A stretch of 64,000 nt of DNA. It comes from Oxytricha trifallax (lineage: Eukaryota; Ciliophora; Spirotrichea; Sporadotrichida; Oxytrichidae). This document shows positions 37,782-49,394 of the stretch, piece by piece. A program made the position numbers and the translations under genes. How positions within the stretch are numbered: position 1 is the first letter of the stretch; each line of letters begins with the position of its first letter. The notes beneath the pieces are model-generated. The model made no database searches, was not told the origin of the DNA, and saw nothing but the letters and a program-made list of their open reading frames with translations. The DNA lies in NCBI GenBank assembly GCA_000711775.1, contig ARYC01000488.1, positions 62,001 to 126,000 on the forward strand, in the 5' to 3' direction.

Positions 37782-38840
37782 TCATTAACTTAACTACAAA
37801 ACTTATTTATATATATTCAATCTCTCTTCTTAATCACACTTTTAGGCCAATTAATTTTCTACTCTCTTATCTGAGCTTTTAATAATGTCTACAGTATCGA
37901 TAGGTTGCTCATGCATCAAGTGGTAGAGCAGCAGTTTCATGTAATGGCCTTTTAATATACCCCAGTAGAACTCATTTCCATTAAACTATGGACTGTAAAG
38001 TACGTTGAACACTGGCGTTATTCTAAGTTGTTCATAACTCTTCCTTGTTTCTTTAGTCTTATGAACAGAAAGATTATCAACAAGCAGTATAATCTCTTAT
38101 TCAGGGTACTTCTCTCTCAGCTGCTCTAAGAACTTAATATACTGCCCTGTCTTAATAGAGCGAGGATGAATAAGATAAGTTTCTAAACCAGCATCCTCGC
38201 TAATTCCTCCAAGAATTGCCATTGTTTATACCTTGACTTTCTAGTCATATACTTCTATATTACTATGCCTCTTATACCAAGACTTCTAGATGAAAGTGTT
38301 GAAGGTAAACACAGCCTCGTCAGCATGAATAAACTTAATATTATTCTATTAGGCTCTCTGCATTTAATTATAAATATAATTTAAGTTGTTGTTGTAAAAT
38401 GGCAGAGTGAAATCAATTACTCTCTTGATACGATTTACACCTTTATAAGAGATACCGTTTCGTTTATAAATGTTTGCAACAGATTATGCAGAGATCTTCA
38501 ACTCAGGGAACTGGCGGTGAAACATAATAGCTCGTTAGTCGAGAGAGAAGTGAGCCCAATACTTCAAAGTTTTTTCATTAATAAGATAGTCAATATGCTT
38601 CTAAAGAAACTTTGACTTCCTCTTAAGCTAAGAATTCAGCTATTATTGCTTTAATTACACAGCTTTCAAGCAGTGAGAGCGAACAGTTGATATAGCTTTA
38701 AGAGTAGTGCAATAGACTTATAATTTAATACTGGTTTGACTTATTCACTATACATATCACATCCATAACGCAGTTTAAACACTAAATCTATTTACTTTTC
38801 ATCATAAATAGACCCCAAAAGCTTGTAATTTAAGTCTCAC
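37782..38840 (-). pseudogene. TBE-A DD34E transposase with one frameshift
   Basis: Minus-strand Tc1/mariner-superfamily (DDE_3-like) transposase. The N-terminal part (SIYDEKQIDLVFKLRYGCDM..) and the rest (..RSHCLKAVQLKQQQ..) are in different frames; one missing base around 38695-38705 explains this. The catalytic core is intact: KFIHADEAVFTF (first Asp), IILLVDNLSVHKTK (second Asp) and YSPQFNGNEFYWGILKG (Glu), with 34 residues between the second Asp and the Glu. No unambiguous start ATG is seen. It ends at TGA 37784-37782. In Oxytricha such '42-kDa' transposases have been implicated in DNA elimination. Whether the frameshift is real or an assembly error cannot be told here. Confidence 0.85.
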
Positions 38841-38925
38841 ATTTAATTAATAACCCCAACCCATAACAAATCCCTACAAATCAAAGCACTTATAAACCTC
38901 ATTAAGGGGTTTTGGGGTTTTGATT

Positions 38926-39010
38926 GGCTTCATCTAGGGCTCCATATCCCTCGCACTTTACTCCATCAGAACGATTAGGTGTTGCTGCTCCAATGATTTT
39001 AAATCACTCA
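38926..39010 (-). other. possible remnant of another TBE ORF next to TBE-A
   Basis: Just outside the TBE-A right end, the minus strand reads ..KIIGAATPNRSDGVKCEGYG.. in GC-richer sequence. TBE-B has a similar block (SKSTIIGAVPTPVQSNYN at ~60980) upstream of its zinc-finger ORF. DNA similarity continues weakly for about 50 bp. It could be an old TBE fragment or an unrelated coding block. Confidence 0.35.
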
Positions 39011-39578
39011 CTCATATTTAATACTTATTAAAATTATAAATGAAATATTTTAATTAAATACCCTATCTCTATATTTTTTTAAAAGCATTTTATAAATTTA
39101 ATAAAATCAGGAATTTACCTTAATTTTGACTAATTTATGGAGACAATTTACTAGCCGTTTTAATTCATTTCATATTCATAAGGTATTTCAAAATAACATA
39201 AATTTATAATTTATCAATAAATGTATGAATAATTTTATTTTTAATAAATAATTAAACTGTAAAATTTTCACATTTAAGTTTTTTACAGCTCGTATAATAA
39301 AATTCTATTATAATTTTGTTACTAACAAGTTTAAATATTAATCTTACATATTTATTTAACGAAATTATTTTGATTTAAATGATATATTTATCACTCATTA
39401 CTTTAATAAGAATTATTTGATTTATTTTACGATTCATTTTGATTATTCTAAGATTAATTATAATCACTGTAATCTTCCATGCTCTAGTTCTCTTCGAAAT
39501 CGCTAATTACGTTAAGTTCACTCTATCGAAATTGAGATTTTATAAAATATTTTGGAAGTTATGTTTCTTTCTCCCCTT

Positions 39579-39955
39579 AAGTAGTTCCCTACCCTTAGAT
39601 TTTCATAATTTATTTTGATTGCCAAAAAAATTAGTAGAAGCTTACTAAACAATACTTCAATTTGCCTGCTTTATATTAAAAAATTTCTAAAATAAAATTT
39701 TCATGGTTTTATTACTACTTGTCTCTTTAAATTATAGAAACTTTAATAACTTAATATTTTTATTAATATATAATTTATGTGATTTTTTTGAAAGTTTTCA
39801 AAACATTACCAATATATTTATAAGTTTATAGGTGTTTTGATACGCAAAATCTTTTCATAAATGATGATAAAGTTTTTTAAAAAATTCATAAAATTACATA
39901 GTTTTATATATGGTGGACTTCAGAATGAATAAGGGAACTACTTTTTTGGGGTAGG
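39579..39955. repeat. candidate small inverted-end element
   Basis: The left border CCCCTTAAGTAGTTCCCT is matched in reverse by AGGGAACTACTTTTTTGGGG at the right. The interior is AT-rich. Target duplications were not identified. The right end may overlap the end of the M2 tail frame. Confidence 0.4.
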
Positions 39956-42900
39956 AAAATTCTGATGGGAGCAGGAAACTTCCCCTAAATATTTTATGAA
40001 CAATCGATTCAATAAAGAATTATAAATAATAGTTTTTTACTGTTAGTTTTCGATATTAGTTTGATTGTTGTCGATATTTTCCACACTTAATATCATTTAT
40101 CCGAATTGCGTAGTTATTTTAGATTAGGGATTGTTATAAGACCGGTCCACATTTGGAAATCCTGTTTTGTACTTCATGACATCATTAAAAGATAAAAAAT
40201 AAAAAAGACAATAATTTTAAAAATAAAAATCATTTGAGCTGATTTTTCTTAGCTTTACCCTCTCGAACGGAGATAAATAATTGGTGCTCTTGGCGTACTA
40301 AGGAATTTTCTATTAATTCTAAGCGTTTGAGCTGAATCTAGATAAGGGTGTCTGCTGTTAGGGTGGAATCATTTCGTCTTATTAATATCGTTAATTAGGA
40401 TTAATTTTAGCTCTTTAATTCTCAAATTGACTGAATACTCCAGTAGTATCAGCTCCTTTGCTACTAGTAAACCCCTTTTAAGAAATGATAAAATAATTTA
40501 ATAACTATTATAATTTGACTGTATCATTTTAAGTAAAATATTAAAAAAATTATAATTTAAAATTATCACAAGATTAAGTAATCATTTTTACTTTCAATTA
40601 AATTGCTCTTAAAAGTTTTTCATTCAAATTTAATTGTTAATATAGGCGTAATTAAAGAATTTGAATTAAAACGGCTGTGACAAAAAATATTTCGTGAGGA
40701 GTTCATGTCTCTATTGCTATTTTGGTTAAATTTTATTTACATTAATTTAATTGATTATAAATTTAAGAAAAAATCAATATATTTTAAATGTCAAATCCAT
40801 CCTCATCTTCACCATCATCATTAAAATCAATTACTGTCTCTTCCTTAATAATAGACAGATTTTATTTTTAGAATTTATTCTATGTTGTTCCAAAATTGGT
40901 ACTCTCTAATTAAATTTTTATTTTGCCATTCAATCTCTTCTTATTTATCCATATTTTGATTTTTATGTATATTTACTTAACTGATTGATAGAAAATTATA
41001 GCAACTTAAAATTTATTAAATTATATTTAAATTAATTTTATACTATTAGTAAACAACATTAATGCATATATTCGATAGGAACAGAGTAATATAGACCTTG
41101 CTCATTGTATGTTTAGGGGGTAGTTCAACGTTATCTGTAAATATCAACATAAAATGACTCAATATTATAGTAACCACTTCATTATATATTTCAAGGTATC
41201 TGTTTTATATGGTTGGGTTAAAGTAGATTAAGTAAATTAAGTAGAAGAGGTTGCAGTATATAAATCCAAAGATTTAAAGTGTAAGATATTCTTGTAAACC
41301 AAAAACAATGAGGATATATAGGATTTTATAAAATAATCATAAACTTATATTAATACTTTAATAGCAAAATGATAAGGAATTAAATTTTTAAAAATGTGAT
41401 TCTTCTTATAATGAAAATAGAGTGATAGAGTATGCATGATTTCCTTTAAATATTTAGGACACAAACAATATCTTATATAAATTAAAAATAAGTTTATATT
41501 AAAATTCTTCATACTTTTCAACAAATTAAGTAGCTTCTAAATCTTAATAATTATTATTGAGATAGAAAGGGAGTCCAAAGGCTAGTAATAACAGTATTAT
41601 CATAAAAAATATCGAAAACATAAGTGAAACTACTTCTCCAAAAATGTCAATCCTTATCATGTCAAAGTATAAAAAGTACTTAACTTGTTTTATAACTAAT
41701 TGTACATTTATACTTTTAATAAATTACATATTTTTCAATATAATAGAATTCCAAATAAATATATTGGGATCTTAGAGAACATTTATAAGTATTGTATTTT
41801 CAATGCTTTGAAAGATATTAATGGCTTTTAGAAATATTTTCTAATAGAAAAACAATTTATAAAAATAAATTAAATAGCATTTAATTTTAAAACTTACTAA
41901 ATAATATCAAAGTTTATTATTATCGAAAGTCCCGCTTCTAGAGCAAGTTCAATGAAAAATCTACATTTAAATTTATAAGAAAAATAAAATGAAAATAAGT
42001 TTTATTATTTAAGATCTAAGGAAGTAGTTATAATATAGAAAAGAACTTAATTTCTTCACAAATTGCTTTTTTCTGAAATAAGAAAATTGTTTTAACAAAA
42101 AGTGAAATATCATCATTGCAAAATATGTCAGCAAAAAGAAAAATGGGGGTCCGATCAAGTAAACGAAATTTGAGCTGGAATATTCCAAGAATTCAAATCT
42201 GTAGTTATACGGTTCATAACTATCCACATCTTGTAAATTGAATATTATCTTTAAGTAATCACTGGAATTAAAGGGATCAAAAGTTGTCACTGTAATTACT
42301 GCTATAAATTTATATTTATTTGTAAATATTATGCTTTAAAAAGTATCATAATCTCAGAAGTGTAAGGGATATTAAAGAGAGGTGTGTGGGTGATAAGCTG
42401 TAAGGTGTTGACAAGTCCCCAGATCATCTGGATGCTTGTTCCAAAGAGGACACTGAGTCCCGCACTCCCGTATAGCACCGACTCAAAGACGACTGCAGTG
42501 ACTTAACTTGTCTGTGCCATGATGTCCTTGTCATCCAGTTGGGGAGGTAGGTCCACAGAGATTGCCACACTCTGCTGCTGGAGCTTGTTTTGGAAAGATA
42601 TCTTCAGCTAGTCCTGAATCTGGGAGAGCGAGATGTCTCCTGGGTTGTCGAAGGCAAGCTTAATCACCACCGAACTCAGGTCATTCTCCAGAATCCTCCA
42701 TGAACTTATTTCTGACTCGCTACTCCCTTGCTGCAAAATGAACTTCAAATCTACAAGATTAATCATATTCAAGGCGAGTATAATTCACACTTTAATTTAG
42801 TTCTCTAAAGTTTTAATTATAACGCTTGCAATTTTTGACTAAAGGATATCTTAATCTTATATTTTTAATTAGAGTATATAAGAAATTATTTCCTTACTCT

Positions 42901-45900
42901 TTATAGTCTGTTTCTTTTATATAATTTTATATCTTAACCTCTCCATGTATATTTACAAATTCAAATTTCATATCTTCCTCTGTAATATTTGATAATACTG
43001 ACTAGTTTACTTGAGTATTATTTTTTGGTTGCGTTGTAATAACTGGCTTATTATAATCCCTTAATTATTAAGTTTTAAGGACTTCCACTCCCAAGAAATA
43101 TATAGAAGACTTAGATTAATCAAGTTCATTTATATGGCTCAAACATATTGTTAGAGAGTAATTCCCTACATCTTTGGGGGCCGGCTCCATCAAAATATAT
43201 TTCTAAGTGACTGTAATGAAGCTTGGAAGTGATGTGGAATTCTAGGAGGTTACAGATATTTGATAGTTGTCATTTAAATGATTAACAATAAAATAAGTTT
43301 AATAAATTATCATTACTGGAATCTATTACATTGGGGAAATTGTATTATATGTATTAATTTGCATACATAACAATCTAATCTTGTAGATCCTCCTAAAAGT
43401 AGGGTATATGATCGTATGTTGTTTATAACTAATTTAAACACTTTAAAAATGTTAGTAAAAATTTGTTTACTATTTATAATTGAAAAAATGTGGCTTGCGT
43501 TGTTGTGATGGCAGGTGTTGAAGTTGCTGAAGTTATTGTAGTCGGTGCAGGAGTTAATGTCCCTACAACTAAAGTAGTAGTTGATTAGATCATTGTAGTA
43601 GTTGGAGATGGAGTTGTCGTAGGAGCCTCTGTAGTAGTTGGTGCTGATGTAGTTATAGGAGCTGGAGTAGTAGTAGTCGTTGTAGTAGTTGTGGTAGTTG
43701 TTGTGGTAGTGGTCGTTGTTGTGGTAGTGGTTGAGGTGGTAGTTGTCGTTGTTGTAGTGGTTGTAACTGGTAAATTATTTATTGTTACAGTAAAAGAAGT
43801 CGAACTGGAATAGAGCCCTCCTAAAACCCCTGAAACTGAAATGGTTAAAATCTCAGCTAACGTATTGTTATCCGAATTGACTATAGTAAATTATGCTCCC
43901 AATCCCAACCCAAGCTGTGTAAATTGGATGTACCCTGGTAGTCCAGTTCCATTCTATAAAGTTGCAGTATAAACCCAAATCATAGTATCACTGCAGCTTA
44001 CATTATAGCTAAAATCAGCCATTGTGTAATCTATTTATGGATCATCTATAGTGTATATTTAATTGGCAATCACAGTAGGTGTTATTGAACCGATATTTTG
44101 ATAGCCAAGACATGTTGACGGTAATTACACAACATTAGGATCTACTAAATCTGTTAGAGTATTTTAAGGTTTATATTAGAAGGCTACATCATCATCTGAA
44201 GCTAGGAGATTTACTGATAGTGGAGTGTTTATAGTGCCAACTACAAAGGCACTCTGATAAGTTGCGGTTTAAGAAACAGTTGTGGGGGTGGAAGTAATAC
44301 AGCTTGTCTAAGGGAATTTCATTACAAAACCAATAAGTTATTATAATAAAGAATTTTATAATAAAATTATTTGATACCAATATTTTTAGAAAATGTCTAA
44401 GTATTAATCTATGTAAGATATCCAACATGATAGAAGAATATAAACAAGCAAAATTACAATATAAGTTTTACTAAAAATAATCTAAGATGTTATTTTTTTT
44501 GAAATAAATTTAGCTTTATTCTTTTTTTATTTTAATCTTCAATACTTTAATAGAAAATTTAAATCGTGTTAATCTATTAACTAAATTAATTTTTAAATTT
44601 GTAAAGAAAAAACTTGGAGATTTTTGTAAATTTCCCATTTATTAATTATATTAAGGTTTTAAATGAACCAGTTGAGGCGTCTATCCATGCACTCTAAATT
44701 TAATTTATATATTTTTTTATATCACTGTAAGCCGATTAAGAATTAGATGCCGAAGAAAAACTTGTTTATGTAAAAGTTATAGAAGTGGCTGATCCAGTTG
44801 TGTCTACTTATCCAAATAGAGTTAAACTCGAAGTTTTCTAATGAATTACGATATATCCCATTGTCGTGATCATTCTTGCATTAAATTATTAATTTACATA
44901 TAAATATACATTTAGACAAGTTGTTTCTTCAGTCATTGCTAGATACCATGATTTTGTTAAAGTCGTAACATTTCAAATATAAAATAGTCAAACTTTTTAA
45001 ATTATTTAATAAAGATTCAGATTTCTATTAAAAAACGTTTTGAGATAATTAAATCGTTAAAAATGAATATTTTTTTTATAATTTACAAAAGTATGGCCCT
45101 CTTAAAGACAGAAAATTTAAAGGCAATGCGATGTATAATATATTTAGGATACAATTAATATGCATTTAGAAAAACTTTATGATCAATTTAAAAGAGGTAT
45201 TTGCGGATTATTAATTTAGCTACTGAATTGAAATTGTAATATTTATAATAAATTTCCTCCTATTTCTTCCAAATACGTAAGTGCGATGTCATTAGTACTA
45301 GAGCCTAACATTTCAGCACATCCAAGTATATAATTTTTAATAGGAGTAGAATATACTGCCATTTTGGACATTATTTTATTGTTCGATGTCCCGCTTATTT
45401 TAAATGAATAAGTGAATAATGATAATCCGTTTGTTAGATTTACTTTGGTAAGAGAAACAATTAAAAAATTAAGAAATAAACATCTTATTTGTAGCTTCCA
45501 GTAAAGTATAATGAAGAATAATCAGGTAAGATAAAAGTAAAAATCCCCAAAACCCCTTCATATAATGTTTATAGCGATATTTTTATAGTTATAGCTGGCC
45601 TCTTATAAAGGCAAGTAAAGAAAAAGAATGCTTATGTAAGATTAAAATGTATTTGATTAATATTAGTTGTTTTAACTCAAGCAAGTTATGTCTTCTTATC
45701 TCTGTAAATTAACTTGTATTTATCTTTCTTTATTGCTTCTTGTTTATCGTTTATGCGTTAATATAGGAATAATGAAACTTTTAAGATTCTTATCTCAAAT
45801 ATCAATTTTATTTCTGAGCAAACATCTTCTTTCTTGATAAGCTCTACACATAATTTTGATTGTTTTTATTCTAAAATTCAAACTATGACATGCTTTCCAG

Positions 45901-45960
45901 TTCAAATACAAAATTAAAATGGCTCTTCCTAAAATATACCACTAAATAGAGCTTCACTTT
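39921..45960 (-). CDS. M2: main body of a second large membrane protein
   Basis: Right to left: an N-proximal block at 45660-45480 (..TLYEGVLGIFTFILPDYSSL..) and cadherin-like repeats at 45400-43800 and 43200-42900 (PKDVGNYSLTICLSHIN). A Thr-rich linker lies at 43490-43770 and the conserved 372-bp juxtamembrane block at 42381-42752. Membrane segments follow (FNSSDYLKIIFNLQDVDSYE, SSNFVYLIGPPFFFLLTYF, YLEIYNEVVTIILSHFMLIF). The acidic/Gln-rich tail runs 40930-40230 (DFNDDGEDEDGFD, ..SKGADTTGVFSQFENQRAK..) and possibly to about 39921. AT-rich inserts separate blocks. The N-terminal propeller-like module is probably the one at 48.6-49.1 kb, beyond the large palindrome. The cadherin-like assignment rests on pattern only. 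Confidence 0.65.
42381..42752 (-). repeat. 372-bp conserved coding block, duplicated at 50934-51305
   Basis: Gap-free match to 50934-51305 with about 24 differences (about 93-94% identity) and abrupt loss of similarity at both borders. It encodes ..SSVVIKLAFDNPGDISLSQI.. and YGSAGLSVLFGTSIQMIWGL. It is much richer in G+C than its surroundings. Confidence 0.9.
43490..43770 (-). repeat. Thr-rich (ACN)n coding repeat
   Basis: The plus strand is a run of GTWGTNGTDG-type triplets; the minus strand encodes long Thr runs with some Pro, Ser, Ala and Val. This is a mucin-like, probably O-glycosylated stalk within M2. Such triplet repeats are prone to length change. Confidence 0.75.
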
Positions 45961-46189
45961 AATTGGGAAGTTTTCTATTGGTATGTCAGTAATGTTACTA
46001 TTTCTGATGCATTAAATTAAATATAGAGTGAATAATTTTTTTAAAAAAAATTATTTACTATTATTGATAAAATTGAAAAAATATAATATTAATAAATATT
46101 TAATTATGAATATTATGATAAGATCTTAATTGTTTTAAAATATTGACAAAAAATATGTTATCTGAAATATTTTTAATTTAATATTTGGT

Positions 46190-46535
46190 GGAGTTTCCTG
46201 CTCCAAACATTATAATTTAATTTATTTTTTCAGATATTGAAATAGAAACATATATATCACTCTTTCAATTTATCTCCCCAATTTTAAGCAAAATTAAAAA
46301 AAATATATCTTTTAAGGTTACAAATATCCCTTGTCTCACTAATCAATAGAAACTATTAAAAACATATTATTTTAATTGGTAATTAACTTCATTTTCATGA
46401 AATAATTCGAACCTTCATTAATATTTAAGATTTAATGGATGTTGAAATTAGTAGATTCTGACATTAATGATAAAAATCATTATAAATTGATAATAATTAC
46501 ATATTTTTATATAAGGAGCAGGAAACTTCCCTTTT
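46190..46535. repeat. candidate element with inverted TTTCCTGCTCC ends
   Basis: GGTGGAGTTTCCTGCTCC near 46188 is inverted as GGAGCAGGAAACTTCCC near 46515. Related copies lie at about 46553 (ACAGGAAACATCCCCTA) and 39967 (GGGAGCAGGAAACTTCCCCT). The interior is AT-rich without ORFs. It could be a small MITE; no target duplication was confirmed. Confidence 0.4.
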
Positions 46536-47083
46536 GTGAGCATACAACAATTTGGAAACAGGAAACATCCCCTAAGATTTATTAATATTATAATTTTTAT
46601 CAATCATAGAAATTTTTTTAAAAATTAAACATACTATTTTAAGTTTTAATTGAATGGAGGTGATTTATGAAATAAAAATATGTTGCATATATTTTATGGA
46701 GTATACAGAATATTAAATTTGAAAAATATCTTGTCTGTTGAAATATATAGAAAGTATAAATTCACTTTAGATATATTTATCTGGGAGTATGTATTTTTCA
46801 AATAGTCCAAGAAATTAGTAATAATAATAAATTAAAAAATTACAATAAATAGCAGTTAAAATAAAAGTAATTTTTTTAATTTATGTCATTTTTTTTAAAT
46901 TAAATACTGTTATGAGGGTTAGATGTCATAATGAACGTCGATTCGGCTTTGTGGATATAATTTTCAATATAATATGAGGTATTTATAAAGGAGACGTCAT
47001 TTTTGAATTGTGGAGGGTGGGTGAATTTGTTATGGAAGATGGAAGAGTACTTTTGGGTGAAAAGACAATCTCTCATCATTGAT

Positions 47084-47887
47084 AAAGCGAATAAGTTGAA
47101 ATAAGAATGGTTGTATATTTAAAATACAGATATATAATGAAAATGTCAATAGCATCAATTTTGTATTATCTTAAAACCTTAATTTTCTTCATTATCTTCT
47201 TCATCACAATCATACCTTATTCTGGTTCAAACCACGAAAAATATTCGCGTTGAGTTCTTGATCTTCTTAGTGTCAAAGATATCTGAGCTAGAGATGCTGT
47301 GGCTGCAACCTCGACCACTTCTCACTTTAACACTGTGTTGGTGGAGATGCTTTTAGCTTTAGAGACTCCATTATGTTTAGCCAAAATATGAAATTTAAGA
47401 GATTTAATAAAATAAATTAGGTCTTGTTTGAATTATTATATTTTAGACTAAAATTAATTAAAACCTCTTTAATAAAATTTCGTTATAGATTAAAACTATT
47501 AGTATGATTAAAATTTCTCAAACATTAAAACTTAAAAAGTTATAATAGACCTAATTTATTTTATTAAATCTCTTAAATTTCATATTTTGGCTAAACATAA
47601 TGGAGTCTCTAAAGCTAAAAGCATCTCCACCAACACAGTGTTAAAGTGAGAAGTGGTCGAGGTTGCAGCCACAGCATCTCTAGCTCAGATATCTTTGACA
47701 CTAAGAAGATCAAGAACTCAACGCGAATATTTTTCGTGGTTTGAACCAGAATAAGGTATGATTGTGATGAAGAAGATAATGAAGAAAATTAAGGTTTTAA
47801 GATAATACAAAATTGATGCTATTGACATTTTCATTATATATCTGTATTTTAAATATACAACCATTCTTATTTCAACTTATTCGCTTT
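47084..47887. repeat. large palindrome: two 341-bp arms, 122-bp spacer
   Basis: Arm 47084-47424 (AAAGCGAATAAGTTGAAATA...AATTAGGTCT) reappears as the exact reverse complement at 47547-47887, with no mismatch seen by eye. The arm interior is unusually G+C-rich for this region and has no clear gene. The spacer is AT-rich. Perfect arms imply a recent origin or ongoing gene conversion. Confidence 0.9.
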
Positions 47888-48589
47888 ATACCCCAAAATC
47901 TCTCTACTTATTATTTTTAAATTTTGATTAATAACTTTACTAACCTAATATGACCTCATATTTATACAAAAATCAAATCACTATATAATAATAATCAATT
48001 GTTTAAGGATTTTGAGTGTCAGAACCAATATAGTCATTAATTGCGCTCCCGAATGATTTATAAAAGATTGGTAATATTTATGTTGAGGTTTAATCAAAGA
48101 CAAAACAGCTCACTTTTATCTTTTAATTAAATGCTGTTACTATATATATCTTATTTGCGCTATCTGTTAATATTTTTATTATAATAATTTATATTTGTAT
48201 CCATATATATTCCTAATGATTATCTCGTGATATATTTTGCTGAAGAAGTTGAGTCAATTTCATAGAAACTTCTTAATGAGAAAAAATTAACATTTTTACT
48301 TAAATTAGATTGATCAAATGATTTCTATATTATAATTAAGTGACATATTTAGTTTTAGTTAAAACCACATTAATATATCTTATTATTTTAATTTATTGAT
48401 AGATAGTAGTCGTAAAGGGTAATTTTAATGATAAATGTTTAAACAATAAATATAGATTTACTTTAATTTTTTCTAATTTACACTTATAAAAAAATACTTT
48501 ATATAAGACAAATCTTTAACAAATCAAATATATAAAGACATATTACATATGTAAATCAAAGTTATAAAATTAATTACTATTCAAACCAC

Positions 48590-49080
48590 AATTTTAGATA
48601 ATTTATCAAATTTTTATAAATAATGATCCTGAGTTGTAGTCGAATACAAATATTTGGTATTGGGGAGAGTCTGACATGGCCACTACATAATTGGAGGAGC
48701 CATCTTAAATGTAGCATTAATTTATTTTTTAGGGATTCACTACCACTGATGTTGATGAATATTGTTTGCCCCATTAAGCCTTACCTGTAATCGCGCTGAT
48801 TTTCAATATTATTGGAGTGAAGGGCTAGGTGACCAAGTCAGATGAACTTAAAATAAAACAATATTTAACTTGATTATCCAGCTACTATTAAACTTTAAGT
48901 TGTAGAATCAAAAGAAACGCACTCAAAAATAGAATCTCCACTTAGTCCTCCCAATATCTAAGGAAATTAATTAATAGGCTGCTATGTGAAACATTAAATG
49001 TCCCCATCATTAGTTATTAAACTTCTTGCATTTTTCAATTACTAAGTATCTATTATTAAATTCTAGCAGACTCTCAATGA
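48590..49080 (-). CDS. N-terminal propeller-like module, probably of M2
   Basis: The minus strand reads QPINQFPQILGGLSGDSIFE.., ..TTQSLIVAGQS and, lower, a segment with YVVAMSDSPQYQIFVFDY. The repeat style (LGG..F.C...DST..SLIVAG) resembles short beta-propeller (SBBP-like) units and matches the M1 N-terminal module. It is about 90% identical in DNA to 52190-52385 over its best part. An insert at about 48800-48880 breaks the frame. It lies between the palindrome and MITE5. If it is the M2 N terminus, the palindrome must be excised between them. Confidence 0.6.
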
Positions 49081-49394
49081 CTGGAATAGAATGAATTGTT
49101 TTTTTATTAAATATAATTAATTGTTTATATTAATTAGAGGAATAGAAGAACCATGATGAAATATGTTATAATCATTTTTATTTCTTTTCAAGTTATAGAA
49201 TTATATAACATATTTACTGATTATTAAAGTCATTTTATCTACTCATTTACTAATTTATGCATTTGCTTTTTTAAACCTAAATTTCTTTTGAACTTTTATT
49301 TATTTATATTTTATTCTTAATTAATATTCTATAATTTAACCTTAAAGAAATATTAAAGGAATTTAAAGGTAATAACAAAATAGAAATTATATTA

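Larger units (their letters stand above)
34637..38922. mobile_element. TBE-A: telomere-bearing element, left end truncated, with nested MITE
   Basis: The right end is the 17-bp telomeric-type repeat GGGGTTTTGGGGTTTTG (38906-38922) followed by ATT, a legitimate ANT target half. Inside are a zinc-finger/kinase ORF (minus), the '22-kDa' ORF (plus) and a DD34E transposase (minus), the known TBE gene set. The left telomeric end is absent: the kinase ORF runs to about 34637 and then M5 sequence starts. Without MITE4 the element is about 3.87 kb. TBE-B, which is complete, is 4.095 kb, so roughly 0.2 kb is missing. Confidence 0.92.

Noticed and set aside
45545..45556. CCCCAAAACCCC telomere-like sequence
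   Set aside because: It falls inside an M2 coding block (minus strand ..TLYEGVLGIFTF..) and has no TBE terminal sequence or ANT duplication around it.
47222..47236. GGTTCAAACC, a possible Pol III B-box
   Set aside because: No A-box at proper spacing, no cloverleaf and no T-run terminator at a fitting place.
47140..47260. short signal-peptide-like ORF (MSIASILYYLKTLIFF..) in the palindrome arm
   Set aside because: It is only about 37 codons, with no continuation and an AT-rich hydrophobic composition; no support beyond chance.
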